From JBBIKU01 sp037445245 (GTDB lineage Bacteria; Chloroflexota; Anaerolineae; Anaerolineales; Anaerolineaceae): 40,816 nt of DNA. This document shows positions 26,377-36,807 of this stretch, piece by piece (positions within the stretch are counted from its first letter, which is position 1; the number at the start of each line of letters is the position of its first letter). The DNA is taken from contig JBBIKU010000003.1 of the NCBI GenBank assembly GCA_037445245.1, positions 1 to 40,816 on the forward strand, given 5' to 3'. The notes below the pieces were generated by a model. It was not told the DNA's origin. It saw nothing but the letters and a program-made list of their open reading frames with translations, and searched no databases. Position numbers and translations under genes: made by a program.

Positions 26377-27395
26377 GCGCTGAAGCGGCGTTGGGCGAGG
26401 GCTCACCTGCCTGCGAAGATCTGATGTGCGTGCCGCCGCTTCCATCTTTAGTTCCCTTTGACGGATTCGGTCAGCCGGTTGAGAGTGGCATAACCCTGCC
26501 CGAACTGCGGGAAGCCCTGCGCACGGAGTTACGGGCTTTGACACCCAGCCCGGTAACGCATCTCGCCTGGCAAGCGTATTTGCAATTGAGCCGAGTGACA
26601 GGCAATGCACAATACATGGATTTGAGCGCAAATTATCTGGGTAATGTGGGACAGCTTGTGCGGGCGGAAAAATGGGCACAATCGCCGACGCCGATTCGAG
26701 ATTGCGAGACTGACCTAGATTACGACGGGTTGCCAGAGTGTGTGCTGGCATCCGAGACGGTCTTTTTGGTCGTTCGATTGGATGGCGGTAGGGTGACGGC
26801 GGCGTTTTGGTCTACCCCTGCTGGCGTAACGCAAGGGATTGCCCCGATTTCTCAATTTGCTCTGGGGCTGGGCGATCCGTTTGACTGGCGGCCCAATTTG
26901 GGTGCAGCCGCCGACCCGGCTGAAATTGCCGGCGCCTTGGTTGATTCAGAGATGCCGTTTGCCCGTTACCACCCGAAAACTGCATTGGATGAACTTCACC
27001 TGAGACGGGAGGACGGCGCGGTGATGAAAACCATCCGCTTGCTTCCTGACGGCTTTGAAGTGCACTATCAGCGGCAGGGCAGGATCGTAACCCGCTTGCC
27101 GGTGTTGCTGGAGCCTTTGTTGATGTCTCAACCGGGTTGGAGCACGGCGGGCAGACTGGAGGAACATTCTCTGCGGCAGTGGAAGTGGGCTTCTGCGCGA
27201 GGCGCGATCATCGCAGTTGAGGTTGAGGGCGGTCAACTGGTTGTGGAGTCCGCTTTGGATTCATTGGAATGGATGACCACAGCCGAAGACCCCAACCGGG
27301 CTTACCCGCCGGGTCACTATCTTGCCTATCCGTTTGCGATAATTGAAATCTTGGGGGATAATACTGTCAAAATACGCATTACCTCATCAGACTGA
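26310..27395 (+). CDS. C-terminal part of the same secreted lipoprotein (other frame)
   Basis: This frame opens within the end of the previous one and has no signal peptide and no convincing start of its own. The start given is simply a GTG at 26310. Its content is LEEADLLSAEAALGEG, then a helical region, then a beta-rich region with LDYDGLPECVLASETVFLVV, which reads like a carbohydrate-processing enzyme's accessory domain. The DYDG..E.V pattern is common in C-terminal domains of GH57-like enzymes, which supports an extracytoplasmic glycan role only weakly. It lies 30 bases before rex. It should be read together with the preceding entry as one interrupted gene. Confidence 0.55.
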   Translation: MAARAELRLEDRLQHLEEADLLSAEAALGEGSPACEDLMCVPPLPSLVPFDGFGQPVESGITLPELREALRTELRALTPSPVTHLAWQAYLQLSRVTGNAQYMDLSANYLGNVGQLVRAEKWAQSPTPIRDCETDLDYDGLPECVLASETVFLVVRLDGGRVTAAFWSTPAGVTQGIAPISQFALGLGDPFDWRPNLGAAADPAEIAGALVDSEMPFARYHPKTALDELHLRREDGAVMKTIRLLPDGFEVHYQRQGRIVTRLPVLLEPLLMSQPGWSTAGRLEEHSLRQWKWASARGAIIAVEVEGGQLVVESALDSLEWMTTAEDPNRAYPPGHYLAYPFAIIEILGDNTVKIRITSSD

Positions 27396-27425
27396 AATGG
27401 CGTGCGAACTCAGCGTTGAGGAAGG

Positions 27426-28049
27426 ATGATGAATCGAACTCCAATACCGGATATCGTTGTTGGACGCCTGCCGCGTTACCTGCAGGCACTGCGCCAGATG
27501 GCGGAGGCGGGCAAGACGACTACCTCATCCAAGGAGCTTGGGCAATGGTTACGCATCTCCGCAGCTCAGATCCGTAAGGATTTATCGCAATTTGGTGAGT
27601 TTGGCAAACAGGGAACCGGCTATGCGATCCCCTTCCTCATCGAGCAGCTTCAGGATATTCTGAATGTCAATCGCTGTTGGGATGTTGCAATCATCGGCGC
27701 CGGCAACCTGGGACACGCTATCGTGCGCTATCAGGGCTTTGCAAACCGGGGTTTTTGCATTGCCTGTATCTTCGATAATGACCCGGCGAAGATCGGACAG
27801 AGGATCGGCGATCATATCGTTGAAGATATTGCCAATATTGAGAACGCCATTCAAAAACTGGGGATCAAAATTGCCTTGTTGACCGTACCTGCTTCGGAGG
27901 CACAAGCCATGGCGGAGCATCTGGTAGCGGTGGGAATCAAGGCGATTTTGAACTACGCTCCGGTGCCACTCGATTTGCCGCCTGAGGTGCGTGTGCAAAA
28001 TATCGACCCCCTGATCCAGTTGCAGCACATGACCTATTATCTCGAATGA
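27426..28049 (+). CDS. rex: Redox-sensing transcriptional repressor Rex
   Basis: Rex is a homodimeric repressor that binds DNA when NADH is low and controls fermentation and respiration genes. The 207 residues contain an N-terminal winged helix (IPDIVVGRLPRYLQAL, SAAQIRKDLSQFGEFGKQGT) and a C-terminal Rossmann domain with VAIIGAGNLGHAI near residue 87. The end NIDPLIQLQHMTYYLE forms the domain-swapped helix. GAGGAAGG lies directly before the tandem ATG codons, so 27426 or 27429 is the start. The gene is convergent with the mreB-like gene. An 18-base site resembling a Rex operator is noted at 19044-19061. Confidence 0.96.
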   Translation: MMNRTPIPDIVVGRLPRYLQALRQMAEAGKTTTSSKELGQWLRISAAQIRKDLSQFGEFGKQGTGYAIPFLIEQLQDILNVNRCWDVAIIGAGNLGHAIVRYQGFANRGFCIACIFDNDPAKIGQRIGDHIVEDIANIENAIQKLGIKIALLTVPASEAQAMAEHLVAVGIKAILNYAPVPLDLPPEVRVQNIDPLIQLQHMTYYLE

Positions 28050-28066
28050 AAACGGGTTCAGTCGAA

Positions 28067-29074
28067 TCAGGCGTAAAGCAGGTTTCGGCGCAGAACTTCA
28101 CGCATGCTCAGGGCACGGGCAGCACCTTCGGCGGTGCAGGTGCTGGGTGAATCGACCAGATAAGCGGGGATGCCTAGGGCTTTGGTCAGGTATGTATCCA
28201 TACCGCGCAGCAGTACACCGCTGCCGCACATGGCAACTCCACGATCGATGATGTCCGAGATCAGTTCGGGGGGCGTTTTTTCCAGTACGCGACGGGCGAC
28301 GTTTGCCATTTCGTTGAGCGCATCTTGCAAACTGTCGACGATGTCTTCGGTGGTCAGGCTAATCGGACGGGGCAAGCCGCTGACCTGATCCTGCCCCTGT
28401 ACCTCCATCGTCTGTTGCTGGTCTTGGTGGGCGGCGGCGCCGATGCGAATTTTCAATTGTTCGGCAGTCGGCTGTCCGATCACGACGCCGTATTTCTTTC
28501 GAACGAAATTGATGATGGCTTCATCGAGCTTGAGACTGCCGGTGCGAGCCGTTTCTGCGGTGACAATGCCGTTCATAGCCAAAACAGCAGCTTGGACGGT
28601 GCCGCCGCCGACGCTAAAGATCATGTTGCCGGTGGGAGTGGAAATGGGTAGATCGACCCCGAGGGCGGCGGCAAGCGGCTGCTGAATGAGATAGATCTCG
28701 CGGCTGCCAGCGCCATAGCCCGCCTCCTGCACGGCGCGGCTTTCGACACTGGTAATCCCATAGGGAACCGTCAACATGAGACGGGGACGAAACAGCAGCA
28801 TCGGTCCGGATACTTTTCGAATCATGAAAGCGAGCAATTTCTCGGTGACTTCATATTCGGCAATCACACCGTGTTGGAGCGGGCGAATGACCTCGATGGT
28901 GTCCGGGACGCGCCCCAGCATATCTTTCGCTGCCTGTCCCCACTCGACCATCTTCATTTCTTCCGTGATGATGGCTACCACCGTAGGTTCCAGGAGCAGG
29001 ATTTGATTGCCCTCAACGATCAGGGTGTTCATTGTTCCCAAGTCAATGCCCAATTCGCGCGTCAAGCCTGGCAT
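28067..29074 (-). CDS. MreB-like actin homologue with altered active site
   Basis: The 335-residue protein aligns with MreB along its whole length: LGIDLGTMNTLI at the start, VPYGITSVESRAVQEAG near 103, MEVQGQDQVSGLPRPISL near 228 and LEKTPPELISDIIDRG near 275. MreB forms membrane-bound filaments that guide cell-wall growth. Several active-site positions differ from usual MreB. EEPMAAA is QQPLAAA (131-137), the Asp of DIGGGT is Ser154, and GGGALL is GSGVLL. Residue 132 corresponds to the Glu proposed to catalyse ATP hydrolysis in Caulobacter MreB. It may therefore be a non-hydrolysing paralogue. mreC and mreD are not present. The 157 bases up to 29231 hold no gene. Confidence 0.88.
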   Translation of the reverse strand: MPGLTRELGIDLGTMNTLIVEGNQILLLEPTVVAIITEEMKMVEWGQAAKDMLGRVPDTIEVIRPLQHGVIAEYEVTEKLLAFMIRKVSGPMLLFRPRLMLTVPYGITSVESRAVQEAGYGAGSREIYLIQQPLAAALGVDLPISTPTGNMIFSVGGGTVQAAVLAMNGIVTAETARTGSLKLDEAIINFVRKKYGVVIGQPTAEQLKIRIGAAAHQDQQQTMEVQGQDQVSGLPRPISLTTEDIVDSLQDALNEMANVARRVLEKTPPELISDIIDRGVAMCGSGVLLRGMDTYLTKALGIPAYLVDSPSTCTAEGAARALSMREVLRRNLLYA

Positions 29075-29231
29075 GTGATTGAATTCCCTTCTGAATGCCG
29101 TACTATGTTATTCCGGTTTGCCGAGATTGCCTTGTCCATTATTTCTGGCGGGGTCGTCATTGAACCTGTCAATAGCGGCGTATCTTACCCTAAAGCGCAG
29201 GGGTTGTCCAGTTCGCAGGCTGCGAATGCGG

Positions 29232-29639
29232 CTAGGCGGTTAGCTGGTATAGCTCCACCAGCACCCCGTTTGCGCTTTTGGGGTGAATGAAAGCCATTTT
29301 GCGTCCTTCGAGTTGGAGGGGTTCTTCGTTGATCAGGCGCACGCCCTTGCTTTTCAGAGCGGTCAACATTTCTTCAATGTCGTCGACTTCGAAGCACAGA
29401 TGGTGCATGCCTCCGCCGCGTTCGTGCAGGAATTTGGCGCTGCCGCTGTCATCTGATGTTGGCTGCACCAGCTCAACCTCATTTTCACCCAGTGGCATGA
29501 AGGCAACCGCGGCTTTCTGACTGGGGACATCCTCGATGTGCCTCAACGGCAGACCGAGCGTATCTCGCCAGAAAGACAGGGCGTTATCGATATCTGAAAC
29601 CACGACGGCGACATGGTTGATTTTGGTGATTTTTGCCAC
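29232..29639 (-). CDS. mce: Methylmalonyl-CoA epimerase
   Basis: This enzyme interconverts the 2S and 2R forms of methylmalonyl-CoA. The protein has about 135 residues of the vicinal oxygen chelate fold. Metal ligands are seen as His in KINHVAVVVSDID, His in GGGMHHLCFEV and Glu in GVLVELYQL. The start is a GTG at 29639 with AAGGAG 7 bases upstream; the longer frame to 29699 overlaps the mutase gene and lacks support. It lies 26 bases after the mutase gene and is surely in the same operon. The pair handles propionyl-CoA or succinyl-CoA interconversion. Confidence 0.93.
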   Translation of the reverse strand: MAKITKINHVAVVVSDIDNALSFWRDTLGLPLRHIEDVPSQKAAVAFMPLGENEVELVQPTSDDSGSAKFLHERGGGMHHLCFEVDDIEEMLTALKSKGVRLINEEPLQLEGRKMAFIHPKSANGVLVELYQLTA

Positions 29640-29665
29640 GATTGCTCTCCTTAATTCTCCGTGAT

Positions 29666-31315
29666 TCACAACCAAGCAGGTGGATGATACTCGCCCCACG
29701 TTTTGCGCAAGGCGATGGTGATTTCTCCCAGGGTTAAGTCATTTTCGACACATTCGATCAGCAACGGCATCAGATTCTCGTTTGTGGCGGCGGTTCGCGC
29801 GACCTGCTCGAGCAGGGCGCTGGTTCGCTCGGCGCTACGCCGGGCACGCACTGAGCGCAACCGGTCGCATTGATTCTGCTCGATGGTCGGGTCGACTTTG
29901 AGCTGCTCTAGTTCAATTGTCTCTTCTTGGGTGAAGGCATTGACGCCGACAATAATCTGTTCGTTCGCCTCCACCGCCCGCTGGTTCTGGTAAGCGGCTT
30001 CCTGAATCTCGCGCTGAAGATAGCCGTTTTCGATGGCGGTCAGGGCGCCGCCCATTTCATCGATTTTTTCGATGTATGCCTGCGCCAGGCGACAGATTTC
30101 AGCGGTTAATTTTTCGATGACGTACGACCCGCCGAGCGGGTCGATGGTATCGGCGACACCGGATTCATGGGCGATAATCTGCTGGGTGCGCAGCGCAATA
30201 CGAACCGCCTTTTCGGTCGGAAGCCACAAGGCTTCATCCATGCTGTTGGTGTGCAATGATTGGGTGCCGCCAAGGATTGCCGCCAGTGCCTGCATGGTAA
30301 CGCGCACGATGTTGTTTTCGGGTTGCTGGGCGGTGAGGGTTGAGCCAGCAGTCTGGGTGTGAAAGCGGAGCATCATCGAGCGGGGATCGCCGGCGCCAAA
30401 ACGCTCTTTGACAATTTGCGCCCACAGACGGCGGGCGGCGCGGAATTTTGCCACTTCTTCCAGAAAATGGTTATGGGCGTTGAAGAAAAATGACAACTGT
30501 GGGGCAAAGTCGTCGATCTGCAAGCCTGAATCGAGCGCCGCCTGCACATAGGCGATAGCGTTTGCCAGGGTGAAGGCAACCTCTTGAACCGCGGTGGCGC
30601 CGGCTTCGCGGATATGATAACCCGAAATGCTGATCGGATTCCAGCGCGGCACGTTTTGAGCACAGTAGCTGAAGGTGTCGGTGATCAGGCGCATGGACGG
30701 CTGGGGGGGGAAGATGTAGGTGCCGCGGGCGACATATTCTTTGAGAATGTCATTTTGGATCGTGCCGCGCAGTTGTTTCTCTTCGATGCCCTGATGGCGG
30801 GCGACCGCGATGTACATCGCCAGCAGGATCGCTGCTGGGGCATTGATTGTCATGCTGGTGGACACCTTATCTAGGGGAATCTCCTGAAAGAGGATCCGCA
30901 TGTCATCCAGTGAGGAAATCGACACGCCGACTTTGCCGACCTCTCCGCCGGCGAGCGGGTCATCGGCGTCGTAACCGAGCTGGGTGGGCAGGTCGAATGC
31001 AACCGAGAGTCCGGTTTGCCCCTGTTGGAGCAGGTAGCGGTAGCGGCGGTTGGAGTCTTCGGCGGATGCGTATCCGGCGTACTGGCGCATCGTCCATAGC
31101 CGGCCGCGGTACATGGTTGGTTGAATGCCGCGGGTGAAAGGGTATTCCCCCGGGAAGCCCAGCTTCTCGAGATAATCAAAATCCTGCGGAACTTCGAGCG
31201 GCGGCAGCGGGATGTGCGATGGTGTGGAAAAATCCTTTTTACGCTCCGGGTGACGTTCCACGAGCGGGCGGTGGACTTCATCTTCCCATTGTTTTCTTCT
31301 GGAATCCAGATTCAT
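29666..31315 (-). CDS. Methylmalonyl-CoA mutase, large (substrate-binding) subunit
   Basis: The enzyme isomerises methylmalonyl-CoA and succinyl-CoA using adenosylcobalamin. The 549 residues form the catalytic TIM barrel only: QPTMYRGRLWTMRQYAGYA near residue 75, LSFFFNAHNHFLEEVAKF near 275 and HTQTAGSTLTAQQPENN near 318. The cobalamin-binding domain with its DxHxxG motif is absent, so a separate small subunit must be encoded elsewhere. The start at 31315 follows AAGG at 7 bases; the longer frame to 31384 lacks a Shine-Dalgarno site. The epimerase gene follows directly. Confidence 0.94.
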   Translation of the reverse strand: MNLDSRRKQWEDEVHRPLVERHPERKKDFSTPSHIPLPPLEVPQDFDYLEKLGFPGEYPFTRGIQPTMYRGRLWTMRQYAGYASAEDSNRRYRYLLQQGQTGLSVAFDLPTQLGYDADDPLAGGEVGKVGVSISSLDDMRILFQEIPLDKVSTSMTINAPAAILLAMYIAVARHQGIEEKQLRGTIQNDILKEYVARGTYIFPPQPSMRLITDTFSYCAQNVPRWNPISISGYHIREAGATAVQEVAFTLANAIAYVQAALDSGLQIDDFAPQLSFFFNAHNHFLEEVAKFRAARRLWAQIVKERFGAGDPRSMMLRFHTQTAGSTLTAQQPENNIVRVTMQALAAILGGTQSLHTNSMDEALWLPTEKAVRIALRTQQIIAHESGVADTIDPLGGSYVIEKLTAEICRLAQAYIEKIDEMGGALTAIENGYLQREIQEAAYQNQRAVEANEQIIVGVNAFTQEETIELEQLKVDPTIEQNQCDRLRSVRARRSAERTSALLEQVARTAATNENLMPLLIECVENDLTLGEITIALRKTWGEYHPPAWL

Positions 31316-31464
31316 GAGAGCCTTATCCTGAGGAAGGGCAAAATCTAAATATAGTATACACCAAATGGAGGGCATTGGTTTCAAGCGCGATTAATGGCAC
31401 GCCGCTTATCCCACAGCTTCAGGCTGAATACCTCGTCGACGCGAATTGGTGGGAAGGGTAGAAG

Positions 31465-32508
31465 ATGACCGCGTACCTGATGATCTTCATCGTAAATTAT
31501 TTGCTTGGTTTAATTTCCTCGGCTGTTTTGGTGACCCGCCTTTGGAAAAAGGCTGACATTCGGACGCTGGGGGACGGAAATGCCGGTACAGCCAACGTGG
31601 CTCGCTCGGTTGGAATCGCACCGGCTGCGCTGGTTGCGATATTCGATCTGTCCACAGGCAGTTTACCAGTTCTCGTTGTGCGAGGATTGGGGTTGAGCGA
31701 AGGCGGCGCAATTCTGGGCGCAGTCGCTACTATCATTGGACACAATTTCCCGCTCTATTTCCGCTTCAAGGGCGGGCGCGGCTTGGCAACCTCATTGGGG
31801 GGGCTGCTGGCGTTATCGCCAATATCAGCCCTGGCCGCCCTGCCGGTATATGGGATTGTTTACTTTGCCAGCCTGGGCAGCGGAATTCTGGCAACGCTGG
31901 CTGCGTTCCCTTTAATGATTGTGATGAATTACTGGCAGGGTCAGAGTGTATGGGTGATCTGGTCTCCGCTGATCATGGCTGTGGTTACCTTTCTCTGTTC
32001 GTTGCCTGAACGGCTTTCGCGCTGGGTAAAACTGGAAGATAAACGAATTATTCTAAACGAATTGTTCCCTGCCTATGCTCCTCGCCGAACAGCGTCCCGC
32101 TCAACGGCGATCATTACCGATAGCATACCCTCGCTGCCATGCGGACTGGCACAACGGGAGGGGATTCATATCGTGCCGATGAGCCTGGTCATTGGCGAGA
32201 AGCTGATCAGTGATGACGCCGATATAAACCTGAATGAATTTTATGAAGGTCTGCAAAGCGGAAGTGTACATCCAACTACGGCTGCGCCGTCTCCGGCAGA
32301 ATTTTATGCGTGTTTTGAGTCTTTGGCGAACAATCACCGTGATGGTCTCGTTGTATCCCCGCCGGAGAATCTGACCCAATGCTATAATGCGGCGCGTTTG
32401 GCAGCGGAACAAATTGCCGACCGTTTCAGGGTCGAAGTCATCGACAGTGGGGTTGCTGGTCTGGCGCAGGGATTGATGGCGCTGTTAGCAGCCCGGCTTG
32501 CCAGCTAG
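31465..32508 (+). CDS. PlsY-like acyltransferase fused to a truncated DegV/FakB domain
   Basis: Residues 1-200 are a membrane domain of the PlsY family, which transfers an acyl group from acyl phosphate to glycerol 3-phosphate. Two of its motifs are visible: GDGNAGTANVARSVG near 37 and GHNFPLYFRFKGGRGLATSLG near 92. The middle motif reads DLSTGSLPVL, without the usual Lys. From residue 212 a DegV domain begins (TAIITDSIPSLP, then VHPTTAAPSPAEFY and VEVIDSGVAGLAQGLM). DegV proteins include FakB, which binds fatty acids for phosphorylation. The frame ends at a TAG where the domain is only half complete; the remaining DegV sequence follows (next entry). The membrane half may still be made. Confidence 0.75.
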   Translation: MTAYLMIFIVNYLLGLISSAVLVTRLWKKADIRTLGDGNAGTANVARSVGIAPAALVAIFDLSTGSLPVLVVRGLGLSEGGAILGAVATIIGHNFPLYFRFKGGRGLATSLGGLLALSPISALAALPVYGIVYFASLGSGILATLAAFPLMIVMNYWQGQSVWVIWSPLIMAVVTFLCSLPERLSRWVKLEDKRIILNELFPAYAPRRTASRSTAIITDSIPSLPCGLAQREGIHIVPMSLVIGEKLISDDADINLNEFYEGLQSGSVHPTTAAPSPAEFYACFESLANNHRDGLVVSPPENLTQCYNAARLAAEQIADRFRVEVIDSGVAGLAQGLMALLAARLAS

Positions 32509-32938
32509 GGCGCAGCCCTTTCGGATATCCAGCGGGCAATCGATGCTGCGCGTAGCCAGGTCGGCATGATCGATGTACTAAACACCTTGCGTTTTCTCGA
32601 ACGGGGTGGACGAATTGGGATGATCCAATCGCTTCTGAACGCTACCCTCGGGTGTATCCTGTAATGACCCTCTTTGAGGGGCAGATCAGGCTGCAAGGAA
32701 TGGAAAGGACGCGCAAAAAACAATTCAGCGCATGATGGGCTGGATGCAGAAACACATTAATTCTCAGTGCGCGGTGTTAATTTGTTTCCACACCCATCAT
32801 GAGCAAGAAGCGGTTCACCTAGAAAAAAATATCAAACGACTATTATCCCCCGGCGAGATTTATATTAGCGAATTGACACCGGTTATCGGCGCTCACACCG
32901 GACCGAGTGTGCTGGGGGTTGCCTGGTGGCAGGGTTGA
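32509..32938 (+). pseudogene. Remainder of the DegV/FakB domain, broken by frameshifts
   Basis: After the TAG at 32506-32508 the same frame continues DegV-like sequence (GAALSDIQRAIDAARSQ, then VLNTLRFLERGGRIG). Near 32650 the match moves to another frame (YPVMTLFEGQI...MERTRKK). At the A6 run 32715-32720 it moves again (IQRMMGWMQ, ending ELTPVIGAHTGPSVLGVAWW before the TGA at 32936-32938). Each shift equals one missing base. Three lesions point to a decayed gene, although the shift in the A run could also be a base-calling error. Confidence 0.75.
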
Positions 32939-32962
32939 CAGTCATATCATGTCATTTAGTGC

Positions 32963-32991
32963 TTGACAGTGGTTATACCATCGTGTACAAT
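32963..32991 (+). promoter_or_regulatory. Sigma70-type promoter of the tRNA-Ala pair
   Basis: TTGACA at 32963-32968 and TACAAT at 32986-32991 are exactly 17 bases apart, close to ideal for a stable-RNA gene. The first tRNA begins at 33010. Confidence 0.75.
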
Positions 32992-33009
32992 CCCAACCAC
33001 CCTGAAAAA

Positions 33010-33082
33010 GGGCCTGTAGCGCAGTTGGGAGCGCGCTTCAATCGCACTGAAGAGGTCGAGGGTTCGAATCCCTCCAGGTCCA
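33010..33082 (+). tRNA. tRNA-Ala (anticodon CGC)
   Basis: The cloverleaf is complete: acceptor GGGCCTG/CAGGTCC with the alanine identity pair G3:U70, D stem GCGC/GCGC, anticodon stem CTTCA/TGAAG with loop ATCGCAC, and T stem GAGGG/CCCTC with loop TTCGAAT. The anticodon CGC reads GCG (Ala). CCA is not encoded. Confidence 0.94.
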
Positions 33083-33142
33083 CTGGGCAAGGAACCCAGC
33101 CGACCACGGTTGTTGCGCTGTTTGAACCTGAAAAATCAAAAG

Positions 33143-33215
33143 GGGCCCATAGCGCAGTTGGGAGCGCGTCTCAATGGCATTGAGAAGGTCGAGAGTTCGA
33201 ATCTCTCTGGGTCCA
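33143..33215 (+). tRNA. tRNA-Ala (anticodon GGC)
   Basis: The acceptor is GGGCCCA/TGGGTCC, again with G3:U70. The D stem GCGC/GCGC matches the upstream tRNA-Ala. The anticodon stem is TCTCA/TGAGA with loop ATGGCAT, and the T stem GAGAG/CTCTC. The anticodon GGC reads GCC (Ala). The two genes share CCTGAAAAA just upstream and much of their bodies, which suggests tandem duplication. Confidence 0.94.
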
Positions 33216-33230
33216 CCTGGTCAGCAATAA

Positions 33231-33276
33231 GGCGGCGAGGGACGAGGGTTTCTCCTCGTCAGTCGTTGCCTTTTTT
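33231..33276 (+). terminator. Intrinsic terminator after the tRNA-Ala genes
   Basis: GGACGAGG at 33240-33247 can pair with CCTCGTC at 33254-33260, and the stem extends outward with GC and GT pairs to 33231 and 33270. Six T follow at 33271-33276. The leuS promoter overlaps its 3' side. Confidence 0.75.
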
Positions 33277-33295
33277 ATTTGCACAATTGTATAAT
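33266..33295 (+). promoter_or_regulatory. Promoter of the T-box leader and leuS
   Basis: TTGCCT at 33266-33271 and a perfect TATAAT at 33290-33295 are 18 bases apart. Transcription would begin near 33302, just before the T-box stem I. Confidence 0.65.
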
Positions 33296-33301
33296 CTGTA
33301 T

Positions 33302-33552
33302 TGGCAGGAGTAGTAGGTCATCCGCAAGCGAGTCGGGGTGGGTGTAAGCCCGGCGGGGTGCCAGCGGACATCCGCAGACCGAACTCGCCTGCTTGTCCCG
33401 TGTTGGACAATACAAACCTGGTGAGGCAGGGTCAGCCAGGTTCGGGCTCGCCCGTTATGGCGCATTAGAGCGGTCCGGCGCTATTGCCGGGCAAGCAGGG
33501 TGGTACCGCGGAGGCATTCCTTCGTCCCTGACGGGCGAAGGATTTTATTTTC
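33302..33552 (+). promoter_or_regulatory. T-box riboswitch controlling leuS
   Basis: The canonical T-box sequence AGGGTGGTACCGCG stands at 33497-33510. Just after it a hairpin, CCTTCG..CCC with GGG..CGAAGG (33519-33542), is followed by ATTTTATTTT, which makes the terminator competing with the antiterminator. Upstream, a long stem I (about 33322-33395) contains GAA followed by CTC at 33384-33386, a plausible Leu specifier codon. Uncharged tRNA-Leu with anticodon GAG would pair there and at the UGG bulge. The leader then raises leuS expression when leucine is short. The specifier position is my reading and the least certain part. Confidence 0.9.
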
Positions 33553-33573
33553 ACAATCAGCGAGGACTTAAGG

Positions 33574-36030
<2,457 letters not shown>

Positions 36031-36140
36031 GGTTGCCGATACTGCGATTGTAAAAATCGATGCACTGCCTGTGCTCATAGAACGAAGCCTGGTGGCTGGT
36101 TTGGGTTATACTATAAGTCAACTTGGCGGTGCGGTGCAGG

Positions 36141-36788
36141 ATGTTTCCTTCAGCCTATATTCAAATCGATGATGTGATCAAGCTGCTGCTGGCAATCCTG
36201 GTGGGCGGTTTGATCGGGATTGAGCGCGAGCTGCGCGACAAGGATGCCGGTTTTCGCACGCTGATCTTCATTTGCGCCGGCTCGACCCTGTTCACCATCT
36301 TCTCGCTCAGGCTTTCGGTCACTGGCGACCCCACCCGGGTTGCCTCGAACATCGTCAGCGGGGTGGGCTTCCTGGGGGCGGGGGTGATCTTGCGTGAACG
36401 CGGTCAGGTGCGCGGGCTGACCACCGCCTCCACCATCTGGCTGGCGGCGGCGCTGGGGATGGGTATCGGCGGCGGGCATTACTGGTTCGCCCTGGCGGCT
36501 ACCGGTTTCGTTCTGATGGTGTTGTGGATATTTCCTTTTTTCGAGCGTTTCCTCGAGCGCCATTTTGAACGGCGCACCTACGAGATCGTGTGCAGACCGG
36601 ATGACGAGAAGTACCGCAAGCTCGAAGCGATGCTGTGCGAACACCGCCTGAAGATCACCGACCGCAAATACGGCCGGCGAGGCGCGAATCTGCACTTTAC
36701 CTGGAACGTTTACGGCAGCGGTGCCAACCACCGCCGGGCAGTGGAAGCGCTGCTGGCAGATGCGGATGTCCTCGAATTCAACGCCTGA
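36141..36788 (+). CDS. MgtC/SapB family membrane protein
   Basis: The N-terminal 130 residues hold four or five membrane segments with the family marks VGGLIGIERELRDKDAGFRT near residue 20, SNIVSGVGFLGAGVILRE near 70 and RGLTTASTIWLAAALGMGIG near 90. The C-terminal 80 residues form the soluble ACT-like domain seen in many MgtC relatives. MgtC helps growth at low magnesium and may modulate ATP synthase; the role of environmental homologues is not settled. I chose the ATG at 36141; the frame is open upstream to 36123. A TATACT box at 36107-36112 may serve as its -10 box. The GNAT remnant follows after 19 bases. Confidence 0.9.
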   Translation: MFPSAYIQIDDVIKLLLAILVGGLIGIERELRDKDAGFRTLIFICAGSTLFTIFSLRLSVTGDPTRVASNIVSGVGFLGAGVILRERGQVRGLTTASTIWLAAALGMGIGGGHYWFALAATGFVLMVLWIFPFFERFLERHFERRTYEIVCRPDDEKYRKLEAMLCEHRLKITDRKYGRRGANLHFTWNVYGSGANHRRAVEALLADADVLEFNA

Positions 36789-36807
36789 ACCGGTTGAAAT
36801 TTGCCCG

